Counted from the first letter of the stretch, positions 22,915 to 34,830 are shown. The stretch: DNA of 64,000 nucleotides from Gigantopelta aegis (GCF_016097555.1 NC_054701.1:32721272-32785271), one strand, 5' to 3'. The notes: a model not told the origin generated them from the sequence alone. Numbers and translations are program-made.

Positions 22915-24090
22915 AAAATGTTTTACAAAAGGTTGGATCACCTAAAAAATCATATTCTTTTTTGTATTATATATAGTATTTATACCATTTAATATCATGC
23001 CCAAATGTAATTTAAAATAAATAAATGAAATAATTAAAAGAAATTAAAAGAAATCAAGAAATGAAAAAAAGAGAATGATTAGAAATAAATAAAAAGAAAT
23101 AAAAAAAAAAAAAAAAAAAACAAGTTAAAAAATTGACATAAGGATATATCTGTAACAAGTTGCTCACTGCATTTAAAAACGGCTATTATTGCATGTCAAG
23201 GTCTAGATAGATTTTATTAAATAGCTTTTGTAGACATGCTTTTAACAAAACACAGTTATGCCTTCATATACCAAATAACCAGTGTTGCTAGTTTACTCTG
23301 TGCCATATTATAAAGATGCAATCAATGTGTGATTGAAAAGGACTACTGACATCAATTAAAACTATATGTATCTTGATCTGGGTATTTGCAAAGGCAACAA
23401 TTACTTTCAAAAATTTACTTCGCATAAATTTCGCATTTGACGTTCTGTCGAAGTTTATCATGATGGTATACTTTCAACTAGGTGTTTGCTAGGTGGTGTG
23501 TGGTTACGTGCGTGACGGTGTGAGGATTACTTCGCATTCAAGCTTTGTAAGACTGCCTGTCCGCTCGTCTGCAGTCATATCGACTAACAATAGAAACGAA
23601 AAAAACATAACTGCTGTCGGCTTTCACAACTGTGGCCAAACAATGTATTGTCAAACGTTTTTTAGTTGGGAATTCAGACTCGTAACAACACTGTACACGC
23701 TTTGAGAGGAAAGCAAGATTTTGTATTTTTGTTTGACAATGAATTAGGGCAGGGCGGCGATAATCAGGGGCGGTGCGAAAAAAACACACGGCAGGGCGGC
23801 ACAAAACGGGGGCAGGGCGCAGCGCCCCTCTATTTATTGCTAGCTAGAACACTGGTAAAATACTGGACTTCCGATACATTACGAACACTGCTTAAGCGGG
23901 AGATTAAGAAATAAGAACCGAGTTATAGTAACTAATACTGTCTTCTGGTTTTAAAACACTCGTGAAACGTCTGTCTAAAATAAGTTAAATTATATAAAAT
24001 ATATCTCTTCACCGTTTAGCAGTTCGGTTCATATTTGAATTAAATAAAAATTGATCTTGGTTATGTACGTTATCATCGGTAATGGCCACA
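22915..24090. other. Non-coding stretch
   Basis: Contains an A-rich run (23030-23125) and a GC-rich GGCAGGGCGGC repeat around 23745-23835. The overlapping small ORFs at 23493-23914 have no family signature and no supported gene. Confidence 0.4.
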
Positions 24091-24096
24091 CCTATA

Positions 24097-24547
24097 GGTA
24101 GTACTATACCAAATAACTTCCGGCTGGGTCAAAGTTCGAGGTGTACCCAACTTTTGATAGAGAAGTGAACACCACAAGTCCTGTGATTGGTTATAAATGT
24201 GAGTGTGTTGGTTGTAAAAAATAATAGTTTCATCTGGGTAAAATAAATGTGCAATTTTATTTCATCTAGTACCAATGTGCCAAGTAGCCTTGTGCTTGAA
24301 ACATGTATGGGGTACCTGTAAAAAAAAGTACTCGAATTTTGTGCGAAACTAGGGTAGTCATAGACGCTACCCGTTATCTCAGAAACGAGCAGCTTGATCC
24401 CCATTTTTTTTCTGATTCACTTTAAGTGTAAGGGGTGGTAGTATTTATATCCGTGGCGTTTATGTCGGTTGATACGTTGCAGGTAGGAGTTTTAGCCACA
24501 TATGTTACTATTGTCGTCTATGGGATTTGATTTGGTAGTATACACCC
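24097..24547. mobile_element. MITE copy 1, 451 bp, TATA-flanked
   Basis: Imperfect terminal inverted repeats (left GGTAGTACTATACCAAAT, right end reverse complement GGGTGTATACTACCAAAT) are flanked by TATA on both sides (24093-24096, 24548-24551). Nearly identical to 26124-26564. There is no transposase, so it is non-autonomous. The exact TSD could be TA or TATA. Confidence 0.85.
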
Positions 24548-24551
24548 TATA

Positions 24552-26119
24552 GCACATATTCAGTGCGTAATAAAAAATAGTATGATTTTGTCATTTTATT
24601 TAATTAAACTATACTGGTTGATTAATTAGCCATCACTCGATCATGCAAGTTCACAATGAACTACATGGCTCTGAATGGAGTTTGAATCAAAGTTAGCACT
24701 GAAGAAAAGTTGGTTTTGGCCTATAATTCATACTGTAAATATTTCAATAATTTCTTTTTACATGGTATTTGACTTGCCATATACAACTGCTCTTAAATAT
24801 GATATGATATATAGGCAACCTGAACTAAGATTTTAATAGCAATTTATTTTTATATTAAAAATAGCATGTGCCAATAGTGGGATAATGTCTTTAGTTTCCA
24901 TTAACATTGTTAATTTTTTATGTATGAAATTTTGAAAACTCAAATTTGTAATGAAGTTGATTTTTATTGTCATTTTGACATATTTATAGGGTGCTAAGTT
25001 ATATTTTAGACAAATTTGTAGTTTTATGCAAAATTTAAAGTAAATTTGAAGAAAAACTTTACCAAAAACATAATTAAATTTGTTGTCACTATTGTGCCTT
25101 CTGTTCTCATTTGTACATGACAATAAGGTTGTTAAACATATACTTAGATCTCCAGATAATTTTTGCTTCTTAATAATCACTTAGTTAGCTCTCATCTAGT
25201 GATTCAGAACCAATTTTTTCAGATTTGATTATCTGCCTTGGATTAAGTTGATAATTTATTTTATTGTTAAAGCTGTATTACCTAATGTTACTAGCTAAAT
25301 AAAATGCTGGATTACAGATTGTAGGAATACATCTAATGTACATATTGTATTCATCCGGATTAGGAAATAATGCAAGAAAATAGATGTTCGGGTAATTTTG
25401 TCATTTAAAAATAGTTTTTTTTCCGTAATTAATCAAAATAAATGTGTTAAAGCTGCATGATTATTGCAGATATCACACCTATTAAAACCTCCAACTACAG
25501 TAGGCTATAAATAAAATATAGTCAGGAATATTGGTGGCTGCCAATAGTTTTGATGGTTCATTATGAAAATCAGCATGGCCGATGGATTTGAAATTCCCAC
25601 ACCTGGTAACTTGAAGACACCCACACCCAGCATACAGGATTTCCTCCCAACACTAATGTTCAGGACATTAAGTCATTACTTCATACAGGTACAGTCATGT
25701 TTGTGTTTCCTTCCTCAGACAGTGTATTTTTTTAATACTGATATTTCTTTGATGTACCTGTTAAGGTCTTCATAATCTAGGGGTCAATCAAGTGCATGTG
25801 TTTTAATGGAATTCTCTAAAGGGGTAGAGGTACTCTGACTATCTTTGTTGTCTTTACATATATACCCGAGTACACACACCCAACTGAAAGTAAATATCTT
25901 CAGGAGTTTTATTTTAAAACATTTTGTTGTTTAATATGACATATTGCATTTGTACAAAACTATGTGCAATATATATGCTTTTTGAGGTGTACATTATATT
26001 AGGTTGCACTGTAGAAACAACAGTTTCAGTGAGGTTGTCAGTTTATGTCAGAATACACCAGATCCTGGTTGTCATAAAGACACATAGCTGGACACTTTTT
26101 GAAAAATGTATGTTATCAG
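24552..26119. other. Region between two copies of one MITE
   Basis: AT-rich. Of note is a possible coding start at 25575: ATGGCCGATGG with a good Kozak context, 30-odd codons with Pro-Thr repeats, and a possible donor CTG|GTAACT. A CCAAT word lies at about 25539 and TATAAATAAAA at about 25506. This is weak evidence for a first exon. The 115-codon minus-strand frame at 24833-25180 is Lys/Ile/Asn-rich and looks random. Confidence 0.25.
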
Positions 26120-26123
26120 TATA

Positions 26124-26564
26124 GGTAGTACTATACCAAATAACTTCCGGCTGGGTCAAAGTTCGAGGTGCACCCAACTTTTGATAGAGAAGTGAACACC
26201 ACAAGTCCTGTGATTGGTTATAAATGTGAGTGTGTTGGTTGTACAAAATAATAGTTTCATCTGGGTAAAAGAAATGTGCAATTTTATTTCATCTAGTACC
26301 AATGTGTCAAGTAGCCTTGTGCTTGAAACATGTATGGGGTACCTGTAAAAAAAAGTACTCGAATTTTGTGCGAAACTAGGGTAGTCATAGACGCTACCCG
26401 TTATCTCAGAAACGAGCAGCTTGACCCCATTTTTTTCTGATTCACTTTAAGTGTAAGGGGTGGTAGTATTTATATCCGTGGCGTTTATGTCGGTTGATAC
26501 GTTGCAGGTAAGAGTTTTAGCCGCATATTGTCGTCTATGGGATTTGATTTGGTAGTATACACCC
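26124..26564. mobile_element. MITE copy 2, 441 bp, TATA-flanked
   Basis: Same orientation and nearly the same sequence as 24097-24547. The main difference is a short deletion near the right end. TATA flanks at 26120-26123 and 26565-26568. The high similarity suggests recent activity of an unseen autonomous partner. Confidence 0.85.
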
Positions 26565-26569
26565 TATAG

Positions 26570-27140
26570 GAGGTTGGAACATGTGGATACTGACGGCTTC
26601 ATTAATAGTCATCTTGAATATCGTGCCTTTCCAGGACAAAATATTTAAGTAGTAAATATCAATTATCTAATGATACTAAATTGGCAAAACGCACTTCCTT
26701 GAAATTATTTCATACTAAATTAAATTAGAAAACAACAACTTATTTTAAAGAAATTTGATGAACAATTAAATGTATTCAGGGTAAAACGAGTAAACCAGTC
26801 AAAGTAATATTACGTGGAAGACTGAAGTGTTAAAATAAATGTAGAAAAGACTGACTTATTTGCACAAACGTTTGCGAAAATAGCAGTGTAAAACATTTTT
26901 TTCCAGATAGCTTCCAGAAAATTAACGCTAGTTCGCAAACATTATGCACGTATCACTGGATGAATTCATCAAGGCTTACAGCCAAAAATAGGGAACGACC
27001 ATTGGAAGCAATACATTTATCTCTGTTTTCCTAAAACTAATCCTTGAACATGTTATAACATATGTGAACAGGGTTGTTCTTAAAAACAAGCCGAGATTTT
27101 CAGCTGAACGAAATTTCGTAAATTCATCTCCGTCTCTAAT
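26570..27140. other. Non-coding stretch
   Basis: AT-rich, nothing recognised. Confidence 0.4.
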
Positions 27141-27147
27141 ACCCTTA

Positions 27148-28320
27148 GGCCTATCTTCTTAATTTTAAGACAACGGAGACAATGGATAACGATAGACTGA
27201 GACACTACAAGTCTGTAGGCATATCTTCTTAATTTTAAAAACATGGAGACAGTGGGTGACAATAGACTCGGCCATTACAACTTTTTATTTAATAGTCCTG
27301 TCTTAGACTTCCAAAGCGGTTTTAACAAAAACACTGATTATCGTTTTAGATTGTGGACTCAAGTCAGTCATGCCTTTTTGAAGGGACAAAAGTGGTAGTT
27401 GTCTGCGCCACTATTCAAAACACTTATGACACGGCTTGAAGACCTGGCCTTTTTTAAACTTCGTAAACTGTGAATAAAAGGGACATGTTCATCTTTAAAT
27501 ATAACAACTATCAGAAAACGTTTCCTAAATATTAATGTGAATGTGCATTATTCGGATCAAGTACCTCTTGAGAATGGTATTCCTCGTGGATAGGCCATAG
27601 CCCCCACCCTATTTAGTATGTTTAACCAGGCTTGGCGTTTATAAAACTTTTAGAGTCTAGACTCAAGCCTTATTAAAATTTATACGAAAGGTAATTTTAA
27701 CTTGAAAGTTAAGTTTTTGGATGTTACCTTTAACCACATGCTTGCCTTTAAAGCTCATATTAATCAAATTGTGGGGACCTGTAAAGCGTACCTAACTGTT
27801 TGAGGACAGTGACTGCGACATATTGGGGAGGGGGCACATCAAAAGATAGTGTTTATGATCTTCAATGCTCCTATTCTGTCCGGAATCAACTATGGGGCTC
27901 CAGATTTCTGCTGGTTTGTTCTTTTAAAATTCTGCTTTTCGTATAATTGGAGAATTTTCCAAAACCAATCGATAGCATTTATAGGGTCCCTCCACTTGTA
28001 ATGTATAGACGATTAGCATGTTTAAAAAGAAAAGCCTATTGGCGAAAAGGCCACTTAATATATAAAGGCCCAAACTGCCAGTGATTGGACTTATATGGAA
28101 AAAAACACACAGAAAAGTTGGTTTCATGCAGATCGGATGAAGTCGACAGAGTGGTCACATCGTAATATCTATTATAGTAACGGTGACCGTGACCTTTGGT
28201 ATGAAGAGGTGCAAGGTAAACTCGTTCAAAATATCAGGATCCCATTCTTGTATGCGAGGTTTTATGAAAATTGTATTAGAAATGAAATCGGTAGGGTGGT
28301 GATGTCGTAATTTCAGTTTA
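27148..28320 (+). mobile_element. Decayed LINE reverse-transcriptase remnant
   Basis: Broken plus-strand frames give ENGIPRG near 27565, the usual ENGIPQGS-type motif of Jockey/CR1-like reverse transcriptases. Downstream come FKAHINQI-like and SGINYGAP segments typical of the region after the YADD box, which itself is not preserved. A direct duplication of about 70 bp (27148-27213 and 27222-27283, both with CTTCTTAATTTTAA) lies at its start. Many stops. Clade assignment is not safe. Confidence 0.5.
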
Positions 28321-28324
28321 TAGT

Positions 28325-28900
28325 AACCCGACCTTTGACGCAAAAATGATGCTCATTAGAACTAATATTTCGTGACATGTTTGGTTTTAATCATGACTCG
28401 TTATTTAATAATGATCATATTGCGTCACCTAGGAAGTGTTCAAATTGGCACATCGGTGGCGAATATAAGATTTGACGATAGAATGTTTTTCTGTTTTTTG
28501 AAAATATGTATTCTTAATGATTAGTAAAAATAAGTCTTGCTAATAAATAGTCCTCCAGAAGAGGCCCCCTAAAGTAAAGTGTATCGGGGTGGAAGTATAA
28601 CATTTCTCACTATGGTGGAAATTAATATCAGATAACTGGTTGTTACACAGTTAAAATGGCGGTGTTTTTGGAATGAAAATCTAATAATTTGTGTTGAAAG
28701 ACACCTTTTATGTTAAATGTTTGGTTTGGTTGACATGTTTTTAAGATACCAAAACACAATTTAACCTAAAATTGTAAATGTTCATCTAAAATGATAAATC
28801 AAGATGAGGTACATATGCTATACCATTGATCAAACGTTGCTCATTGAGTAAACATCGTTGTCATTATAATGCTACTAGCACTCACAAGTTACCACAACTA
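28325..28900. other. Non-coding stretch
   Basis: No supported content beyond possible extension of the LINE remnant. Confidence 0.35.
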
Positions 28901-28916
28901 CAAAACCAAACCATAA

Positions 28917-29000
28917 ATAAATGAATAATGAATGAATGAATAAATAAATAGTGAATGAATGAATGAATGAATGAATGAATGAATGAATGAATGAATGAAT
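28917..29000. repeat. (AATG)n microsatellite
   Basis: AATG/AATA tetranucleotide run of about 20 units. The Phe-Ile-His-Ser frame on the minus strand is repeat only. Confidence 0.95.
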
Positions 29001-29192
29001 CGTTAATAAAATCACAACACAAAAACATATGAAAATATAAATTGAGTACACATTGCTATGCATACTACAGTCATCATGTCCACATAATAGTTATCATCTA
29101 GTACACAGGCGGCTTCATCTCACTATCATCTTCACACACAACATAATCATCTGGTTATTTCTTGCCTGATGTTGTGCGTGGTTGGCCATTGT

Positions 29193-29265
29193 GAAAGCAT
29201 GATCACCTTGTTATCAAAGCATGATCACCTTGTTATCAAAGCATGATCACTTTCAAAGTTCATTA
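29193..29265. repeat. Short 22-bp tandem repeat
   Basis: Three units of AAAGCATGATCACCTTGTTATC, the last diverging, followed by related GCATGATCACCT words. Confidence 0.85.
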
Positions 29266-29732
29266 GGTTTTCAGGCATGATCACCTCGGATCACTTTGTT
29301 ATTAGGTTTTCAGGGTAACATCGGACTTGGTTCATTACCTATAAACATTTTTCTTTTCAAAGCCGGAACTTGGCGGGATATCCAAATTTACGTTCGGGTG
29401 TGTCATCAGTCGATAGAGGAGGCATCGCAGATGTGCAGGTTAAAACTGTCTTCATTTTGAGTAGCTTATTTGGTGAATTCCATAGTGACGTATGGAACAT
29501 TTGATCAATAATTCCAAAATTGTAGTAGACATTTTGAAAAACATATATAACAAATAATGGTGTGGTCTATCACATATTAAGGGGGAATATCTATCTTTCT
29601 GGGAAATGATAACATTTTATGGTAACTTCATTCATCTTGTCAATAAGACATCTAGAATTCTATTGTGACTTATGGGACATTTACGGACCACGTCTATTGA
29701 CAGAGTCTACTAAATTGTAATTATTATCTCAT

Positions 29733-30134
29733 ACCGGCCTCGGTGGCGTCGTGGTTAGGCCATCGGTCTACAGGCTGGTAGGTACTGGGTTCGAATCCCA
29801 GTCGAGGCATGGGATTTTTAATCCAGATACCGACTCCAAACCCTGAGTGAGTGCTCCGCAACACTCAATGGGTAGGTGTAAACCACTTGCACCGATCAGT
29901 GATCCATAACTGGTTCAACAAAGGTTTTTGCTATCCTGTCTGTGGGAAGCACAAATAAAAGATCCCTTGCTGCCTGTCGTAATAGAGTAGCCTATGTGGC
30001 AACAGCGGGTTTCCTCTAAAAAAAAGAACAGTGTCAGAATGACCATATGTTTCACGTCCAATATCCGATGATAAGATAAAAAATCAATGTGCTCTAGTGG
30101 CGTCGTTAAACAAAACAAACTTTACTTTTTTTCC
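29733..30134 (+). mobile_element. SINE, head C + core + tail B, full length with TSD and empty paralogous site
   Basis: Flanked by the direct repeat ATTATCTCAT (29723-29732 and 30135-30144). The paralogous locus carries that word only once (51331-51340) and no SINE. The head GCCTCGGTGGCGTCGTGG...TCGAGGC can fold as a tRNA cloverleaf: seven-pair acceptor stem, TGGC/GCCA D stem and CTGGG-TTCGAAT-CCCAG T arm. Then the core and tail B (CAATGTGCTCTAGTGGCGTC, T-rich end). Confidence 0.93.
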
Positions 30135-30571
30135 ATTATCTCATCTTGAAGGATATGATATTCATTTACATCCCTTTCAATAGCTACAGATTGCAACTCT
30201 ATTAAGATCAGTTTTGAGAGAAATAACTCTGTCACTTGTAATACTGCTTAATTTTCTAATGTAACTGATGGGACAAAATCATGTGACTGACGAGATGCTA
30301 TTATTACAAAAACATAAAATGTTTTTGTTTTTTTATGCATGCGGTTTGTCAATGTTGAAGTAAGCAATTTTATAAAATGAACTGAACACTACGTTTGTTT
30401 CAGAAAGTGGAATCATTATAAATTTAATTTATGTGCATGATTTATCAATGAACTAAATTTGAAAACTTTGTGTAAATGCAACTTTACCAGCAACCAGACA
30501 AAGGTCGATAACAGGCCGGGGCATCCGCATTTGTATGTGTTTCTGCTTTACAAAAGCACGCATTCTGTTCT

Positions 30572-31172
30572 GTTCTGATGCGCGGTCTGTGTGCGATCGA
30601 TTCCCGTCGGTGTACGCATTGAGTTATTTCTCGTTACAGCCAGTACACCTCGCCTAGTACATCAAAAACCATGGTATGTGCTACCCTGTCTGGAATGTGT
30701 GCTTTTAAATAATTTTCCCGTCGGTGGGACTACTGGACTATTTCTCGTGATATCATGTCCATGGGATGGTGCATATAAAAGATATCTTGCTACTAATGGC
30801 AAAATGTAGCGGGTTTCCTCCCTAAGACTACGTGTCAAGTGTACCAAATGTTTGACATCCAATAGCCGATGTTTCTCGTTCCAGCCGGTGCTCCACAACT
30901 GGTATATCAAAGGCCGTGGCATGTACTATCCTATCTGTGGGATGGTGCATATAAAATATCCCTTGCTGCTGATCGAAAAGAGTTATCCATGAAGTGGCGA
31001 CAGCGGGTTTCCTCTATCTATTTCTGTAAGGTCCTTAACCATATGTCTGACGTAATATAACCGTAAATAAAATGTGTTGAGTGCTTCTTTAAATAAAACA
31101 TTTCCTTCTTTCCTTCCAATAGCCGGTGATGTTCTAGTGGTGTCGTTAAACAAACGAAACTTTAAAGTTTCC
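30572..31172 (+). mobile_element. SINE, head A + core + tail B, split by a second SINE
   Basis: Head and core run from 30572 to 30871, and the tail (AATAGCCGGTGATGTTCTAG, GTGTCGTTAAACAAACGAAA) resumes at 31117-31172. The interruption is the SINE at 30872-31116. The core also appears partly duplicated around 30720-30760. Confidence 0.85.
30872..31116 (+). mobile_element. SINE, core + tail A, nested
   Basis: Starts at TTTCTCGTTCCAGCCGGTG, runs through the core to TGTTGAGTGCTTCTTTAAAT and a CCTT end. Flanked by CAATAGCCGATG (30860-30871) and CAATAGCCGGTG (31117-31128), the duplicated target inside the older SINE. Confidence 0.9.
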
Positions 31173-31235
31173 TCTCTCCCCGTTAGATCCACTGTTTTGC
31201 TATTCTGCTTTCATATTCATATTCATATACTTACC

Positions 31236-31294
31236 TTTGACACCTAACGGCCGATGTCAATTTTGTGCTGGGGTGTTGTTAAACATTCATTTAA
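31236..31294 (+). mobile_element. 3' end of a type-D SINE
   Basis: Carries TTTGACACCTAACGGCCGAT and GCTGGGGTGTTGTTAAACAT, matching the 3' part of the element at 9661-9961. Confidence 0.65.
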
Positions 31295-31423
31295 AGGTAG
31301 CCGTACACCAAATAATATGTGTCAAATCCTGCCTTTAGCGTGTTTATTGTGATAAAATGTTATTCATCTGGCCAATAAATTCCTGTAATTTAATTTGACT
31401 AATGTTAATGTACCAAGTATTAG

Positions 31424-32561
31424 AATAAATACACCAGTATTTTATCATGGCCAGAATAACTACACCAGTATTTTATCATGACCAGGATAACTACAACAGT
31501 ATTTTATCATGGCCAGAATAACTACACCTGTATTTTATCATGGCCAGGATAACTACACCTGTATTTTATAATGGCCAGAATAACTACACCAGTATTTTAT
31601 AATGGCCAGAATAACTACACCAGTATTTTATAATGGCCAGAATAACTACACCTGTATTTTATCATGGCCAGAATAACTACACCAGTATTTTATAATGGCC
31701 AGAATAACTACACCAGTATTTTATAATGGCCAGGATAACTACACCAGTATTTTATAATGGCCAGAATAACTACACCAGTATTTTATCATGGCCAGAATAA
31801 CTACACCAGTATTTTATCATGGCCAGAATAACTACACCAGTATTTTATCATGGCCAGAATAACTACACCTGTATTTTATCATGGCCAGGATAACTACACC
31901 TGTATTTTATCATGACCAGGATAACTACACCTGTATTTTATCATGGCCAGAATAACTACACCTGTATTTTATCATGGCCAGGATAACTACACCTGTATTT
32001 TATCATGACCAGGATAACTACACCAGTATTTTATCATGGCCAGAATAACTACACCAGTATTTTATAATGGCCAGAATAACTACACCAGTATTTTATAATG
32101 GCCAGGATAACTACACCAGTATTTTATAATGGCCAGAATAACTACACCAGTATTTTATCATGGCCAGAATAACTACACCAGTATTTTATCATGGCCAGAA
32201 TAACTACACCAGTATTTTATCATGGCCAGAATAACTACACCTGTATTTTATCATGGCCAGAATAACTACACCAGTATTTTATCATGGCCAGGATAACTAC
32301 ACCTGTATTTTATCATGGCCAGAATAACTACACCAGTATTTTATCATGGCCAGGATAACTACACCTGTATTTTATCATGGCCAGAATAACTACACCAGTA
32401 TTTTATCATGGCCAGGATAACTACACCTGTATTTTATCATGGCCAGAATAACTACACCAGTATTTTATCATGGCCAGGATAACTACACCTGTATTTTATA
32501 ATGGCCAGAATAACTACAGCAGTATTTTATCATGGCCAGAATAACTACACCAGTATTTTAT
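31424..32561. repeat. 31-bp tandem array, about 37 copies
   Basis: The unit contains CTACACCAGTATTTTATCAT followed by GGCCAGAATAA, 31 bp. Units vary at a few fixed sites (CCAG/CCTG, CCAGA/CCAGG, TCATG/TAATG). A twelve-unit block recurs with a 372-bp shift (compare 31729 and 32101), and the end shows a two-unit alternation. The unit length is not a multiple of three and has stops in all frames, so it is non-coding. No unique spacers, so not CRISPR-like. Confidence 0.98.
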
Positions 32562-32672
32562 TATTGCAGAGTAATCTTTTCAAAATCAAACTGCATTTTA
32601 GTAATATGTAGTATGGTAGTTTTTTTAATATATGTAAATTAATATAATGTAAATATTTTAGTCAAAGTTAAT

Positions 32673-32714
32673 AAAAAAAAAGAAAAAAAAAAAAAAAAAA
32701 AGAGAAAAAAAAAG
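32673..32714. repeat. A-rich run
   Basis: Poly-A with scattered G. It is the 3' tail side of the minus-strand SINE or a simple A expansion within segment A'. Confidence 0.7.
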
Positions 32715-32716
32715 AG

Positions 32717-32960
32717 TTACAGTTTGCTTTGTTTAACACATTGATTTATAAATCATTGGCTCATTTGGAAATTTTGACAAATAGTCTTAGAAATGAAACT
32801 CAATAATTTTGCATTAGTAGCAAGGGAGCTTTTATATCCACCATCTCACAAACATGATAGCACACACCACGGCCTTTAATATACCATTCGTGGTGCACTG
32901 GCTAGAACGAGAAATAGCCCAAATGGGCCCACTAACGGTAGTCGATCCCAGACCGAACAA
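32717..32960 (-). mobile_element. SINE, head A (partial) + core + tail B
   Basis: On the minus strand: GATCGACTACCGTTAGTGGG head remnant, CCAGTGCACCACGAATGG core, and the tail B end near 32717-32760. Diverged, so an older copy. ORFs here are shadows. Confidence 0.8.
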
Positions 32961-32964
32961 TTGA

Positions 32965-33525
32965 GGTGAATTCAGATTGATGCCTGGTGGATTAGGCGAT
33001 AGAAACATAAATTTCATCCAGAACAATTTGAATCGGCTTGAGGTGGGTCCCTTTTCGGTCCTTCCTTTTCCCGCATTATCTTTAGTGGTAGTGTTCAAGG
33101 AGCTGTTGTTTGGCTGTAAAGTAATTATGTATCCCTCCACCCCAAAACACCCACCCCATAAAAAAAACAACAACAACAACAACAACAACAACAAACAAAC
33201 AAAACAACAAAACAAAAACCTAACACTTTATTCTTAGTTTTATTAAAATGACGTTCTTTCAAAAGATTTGAACGATAACCCCTTTAATTTCTCACAAGAA
33301 GTCTATCATTCCCTTCTGCGCAGTTTTGATGAAATATGCCCCTCATTCTTGAAGAAGTAGTATCATTAATGCCAGGGAGTCGTAGTTTTGAAATCACCAA
33401 CATTGCATGCCCTTTTGACCCTCTGTGACATAATTAATCATCCAATATGTACATTTCGTATATCAATTTGTCAAGGGATTTAATACTAACATTGTGAGTG
33501 GTAATGTGTAACGCTATATTGAATG
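32965..33525. other. Non-coding stretch with (AAC)n repeat
   Basis: An (AAC)n run at about 33168-33200. Nothing else recognised. Confidence 0.5.
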
Positions 33526-33529
33526 TACT

Positions 33530-34830
33530 GTACTTTGGGAACCCGTACTGCAAGCAAAAATATTAATGAATTAAAATATGTATGGAAAAACATTTTGTTA
33601 GTAGTGTTGTGAGCTTAAACTTGAGCAAACATAATAACACACTGGCCCATTTATGAATTATGTTACGAAAACAATAACAATTCTAAATTGTCCAAAGGAA
33701 CCAAATCCAGAGATTTATTTTAAACTGAAATGACCTTGTGGTTTGGGTTTGTTTTCATGAGTATGTAAAGAAAAACAACACTGAATAAGAATTAAATATA
33801 ATTTTAACAAGAACTAAAAATTTAATGTTCAAATTATTAAACAGGACAATAGTATATTAAAATCATGCTATGCAATATGTAAATTAAAAAGCACTGTTGG
33901 TATGAAGATTTAGCAAAACCTGACTTTATAGTACAACACAAGGCACATATCACAGCGTACAGCCTAACACAGCCGAATTTCAAAATAGTAACGGTGTGCC
34001 GAAGGACGCCGTATTACATACAGTTACATTTCTAGAGAGCAGCATGAAGGTAATGTAGTCACGCGCAGTCGAAGTTCTAGAAGGCCTAGCTACACACTAC
34101 CACTGGACTACGTCCCGTCCCCTGACCAGGACAAAGCCGATATTTTAAGAAAGTAGCCAGTTATTATATTTATCCTGCAATCAACATAAAACGAAACATT
34201 AATGAAATAAAGTTTTAATTCCCAACTTCATCATTTATACAATATATCCACATGTGTTGAATGCCTTATCGCCTACAATATCTACACACCAAATTAACTA
34301 ATTGTCTTTAAAACTGTTTTTTTAAATCAAAACAATCAACTGAAAAGTAAATAATAAGTAACTTTCAGCAATACATTTAATTACTTTGATGATAATAACT
34401 GGTATAAAAGTTATATTTTTGGTCAATGACCGAAAACGTAGACATTTATCTAGTCATGTTATCTTGACAATACATAAATAATAGTGATCGCAGGATGAAT
34501 TTGATACGAAATGCTAGTAGCTAAAAGGACTGGCTCTGACAATCGGAAATACGATAGTTTGGGATTTTCAGGTGGTACGCAGGCTTGTTCGGTGATGGAA
34601 TAAAACGCTATTGGTTGTGCCCCCCTCCCACATATACACATAAAAAATATTTGTAATCTCAGGTGGTACGCAGCTGCGTACTTACGTATAATTAAAAACA
34701 TCTTGTGATTACGCTGACGTTTGGCTGAACGCCTTGATGCATAACACGACCAGGCACGGTTGTTATTGGCACTGCACACCCCGATGATTATCACAATAAT
34801 CACCACAACGAAACAACTGCCAATAAACGT
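33530..34830 (-). repeat. Segment A' continued: degenerate copy of the CYYR1-like gene region
   Basis: 33530-34083 matches 56683-57205 (just 3' of the CYYR1-like stop codon). 34094-34287 matches 59101-59281, 34288-34550 matches 62985-63250, and 34704-34830 matches the transmembrane exon at 63329-63474. Compared with the partner, this copy lacks the C-terminal coding exon, the hAT-like element and the LINE. It carries a small unique insert at 34553-34700 with a repeated GGTGGTACGCAG word. Confidence 0.85.
34704..34830 (-). pseudogene. Dead copy of the CYYR1-like transmembrane exon
   Basis: The minus-strand frame gives a hydrophobic VVVIIVIIIGVCSANNNRA, matching IVVVIIVILIGVCCANKSRA of the exon at 63329-63474. 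An added base after the Asn-Arg-Ala segment shifts the frame, giving a different basic tail. The donor is lost: where the partner has CACAA|GTAAGA, this copy reads CACAAGATG. With no C-terminal exon nearby, it cannot make the protein. Confidence 0.8.

Larger units (their letters stand above)
29680..32680 (+). repeat. Segment A', paralogous to 51288-54125
   Basis: Left flank 29685-30490 matches 51296-51680, the 31-bp tandem array at 31424-32561 matches 51848-53993, and the right flank to 32680 matches 53994-54125. All are in the same order and orientation. The copy here carries extra SINEs (29733-30134 and 30572-31172) that the partner lacks. The partner carries an L1/Tx1 fragment to its left. 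Confidence 0.85.

Noticed and set aside
31424-32561. CRISPR-like array
   Set aside because: Regular 31-bp periodicity but no unique spacers; whole units repeat head to tail with a few fixed variants, and the host is a eukaryote. It is a satellite.
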